From the NCBI GenBank assembly GCA_009779015.1, contig WRFC01000013.1, positions 1-13,609 on the forward strand: a stretch of 13,609 nt of DNA, in the 5' to 3' direction. Below the pieces are notes generated by a model. The model was given only the letters and a program-made list of their open reading frames with translations. It was not told where the DNA came from and did no database searches. Shown piece by piece: positions 13,565 through 13,609 of this stretch; the first letter of the stretch is position 1, and every line of letters starts with the position of its first letter. Both the position numbers and the translations under genes were made by a program. Source of the DNA: Coriobacteriia bacterium. Lineage in GTDB: Bacteria; Actinomycetota; Coriobacteriia; Coriobacteriales; UBA8131.

Positions 13565-13609
13565 GCCAGCGCGGTCGGCCAGCGCGGTCGGCCAGCGCGG
13601 TCGGCCAGC
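13565..13609. repeat. 13-bp tandem repeat running off the window
   Basis: Three exact copies of GCCAGCGCGGTCG (13565-13577, 13578-13590, 13591-13603) plus GCCAGC. It starts 4 nt after the stop of the histidine phosphatase. Because the window ends inside it, the total copy number is unknown. Each unit is GC-rich with GGCC at the joins. Confidence 0.9.

Noticed and set aside
1..13609. tRNA, rRNA or CRISPR array
   Set aside because: No cloverleaf-like, rRNA-like or regularly spaced repeat pattern was seen; the only repeats are the 93-bp pair, the 9-bp repeats and the 13-bp array.

Overview
The window looks like chromosomal DNA of a high-GC actinobacterium, and I would guess Coriobacteriia or a relative. 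The evidence is gene content: the actinobacterial cell-wall signalling set (FHA protein with an FhaA N-terminal domain, short FhaB-like FHA protein, PstP-like PP2C phosphatase, RodA, PbpA) and lexA next to nrdR with a divergent SOS promoter between them. The taxonomic guess was not tested by any search.

Left part, minus strand, 9644 down to 1: lexA - mscL - hflX - multi-pass Ser/Thr kinase - fhaA - fhaB - pstP - rodA::pbpA. From hflX onward the genes are packed (1-nt gap, 0-nt gap, 45-nt gap, ATGA overlap, GTGA overlap), so this is very probably one operon for phosphorylation-controlled peptidoglycan synthesis. The last gene is a single uninterrupted frame that joins a RodA-type SEDS glycosyltransferase to a class B penicillin-binding protein; it runs off the left edge before its KTG motif.

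Middle part, 9645-11537: a small unknown gene (56 aa), an SOS-controlled lexA promoter, then a 5'-truncated IS1634-family transposase remnant flanked by two 93-bp direct copies (91/93 identical) of the upstream half of a second SOS promoter. The right copy retains a complete promoter with a perfect LexA box in its spacer; the left copy is cut inside the -10 element.

Right part, plus strand, 11538-13609: a 47-aa single-pass membrane protein under the SOS promoter, nrdR (with a candidate NrdR box in its own promoter), dut, a histidine phosphatase, and the start of a 13-bp tandem repeat that continues past the window.

How the genes relate: the left operon makes and regulates the cell wall. The divergent lexA/47-aa gene pair would couple DNA damage to a small membrane protein in the position where Mycobacterium has chiZ (Rv2719c) and Corynebacterium has divS, both SOS-induced division inhibitors. 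nrdR and dut handle deoxynucleotide supply and dUTP removal. The best candidate for something undescribed is the 47-aa SOS membrane protein; the RodA-PbpA fusion and the IS-generated operator duplication come next.
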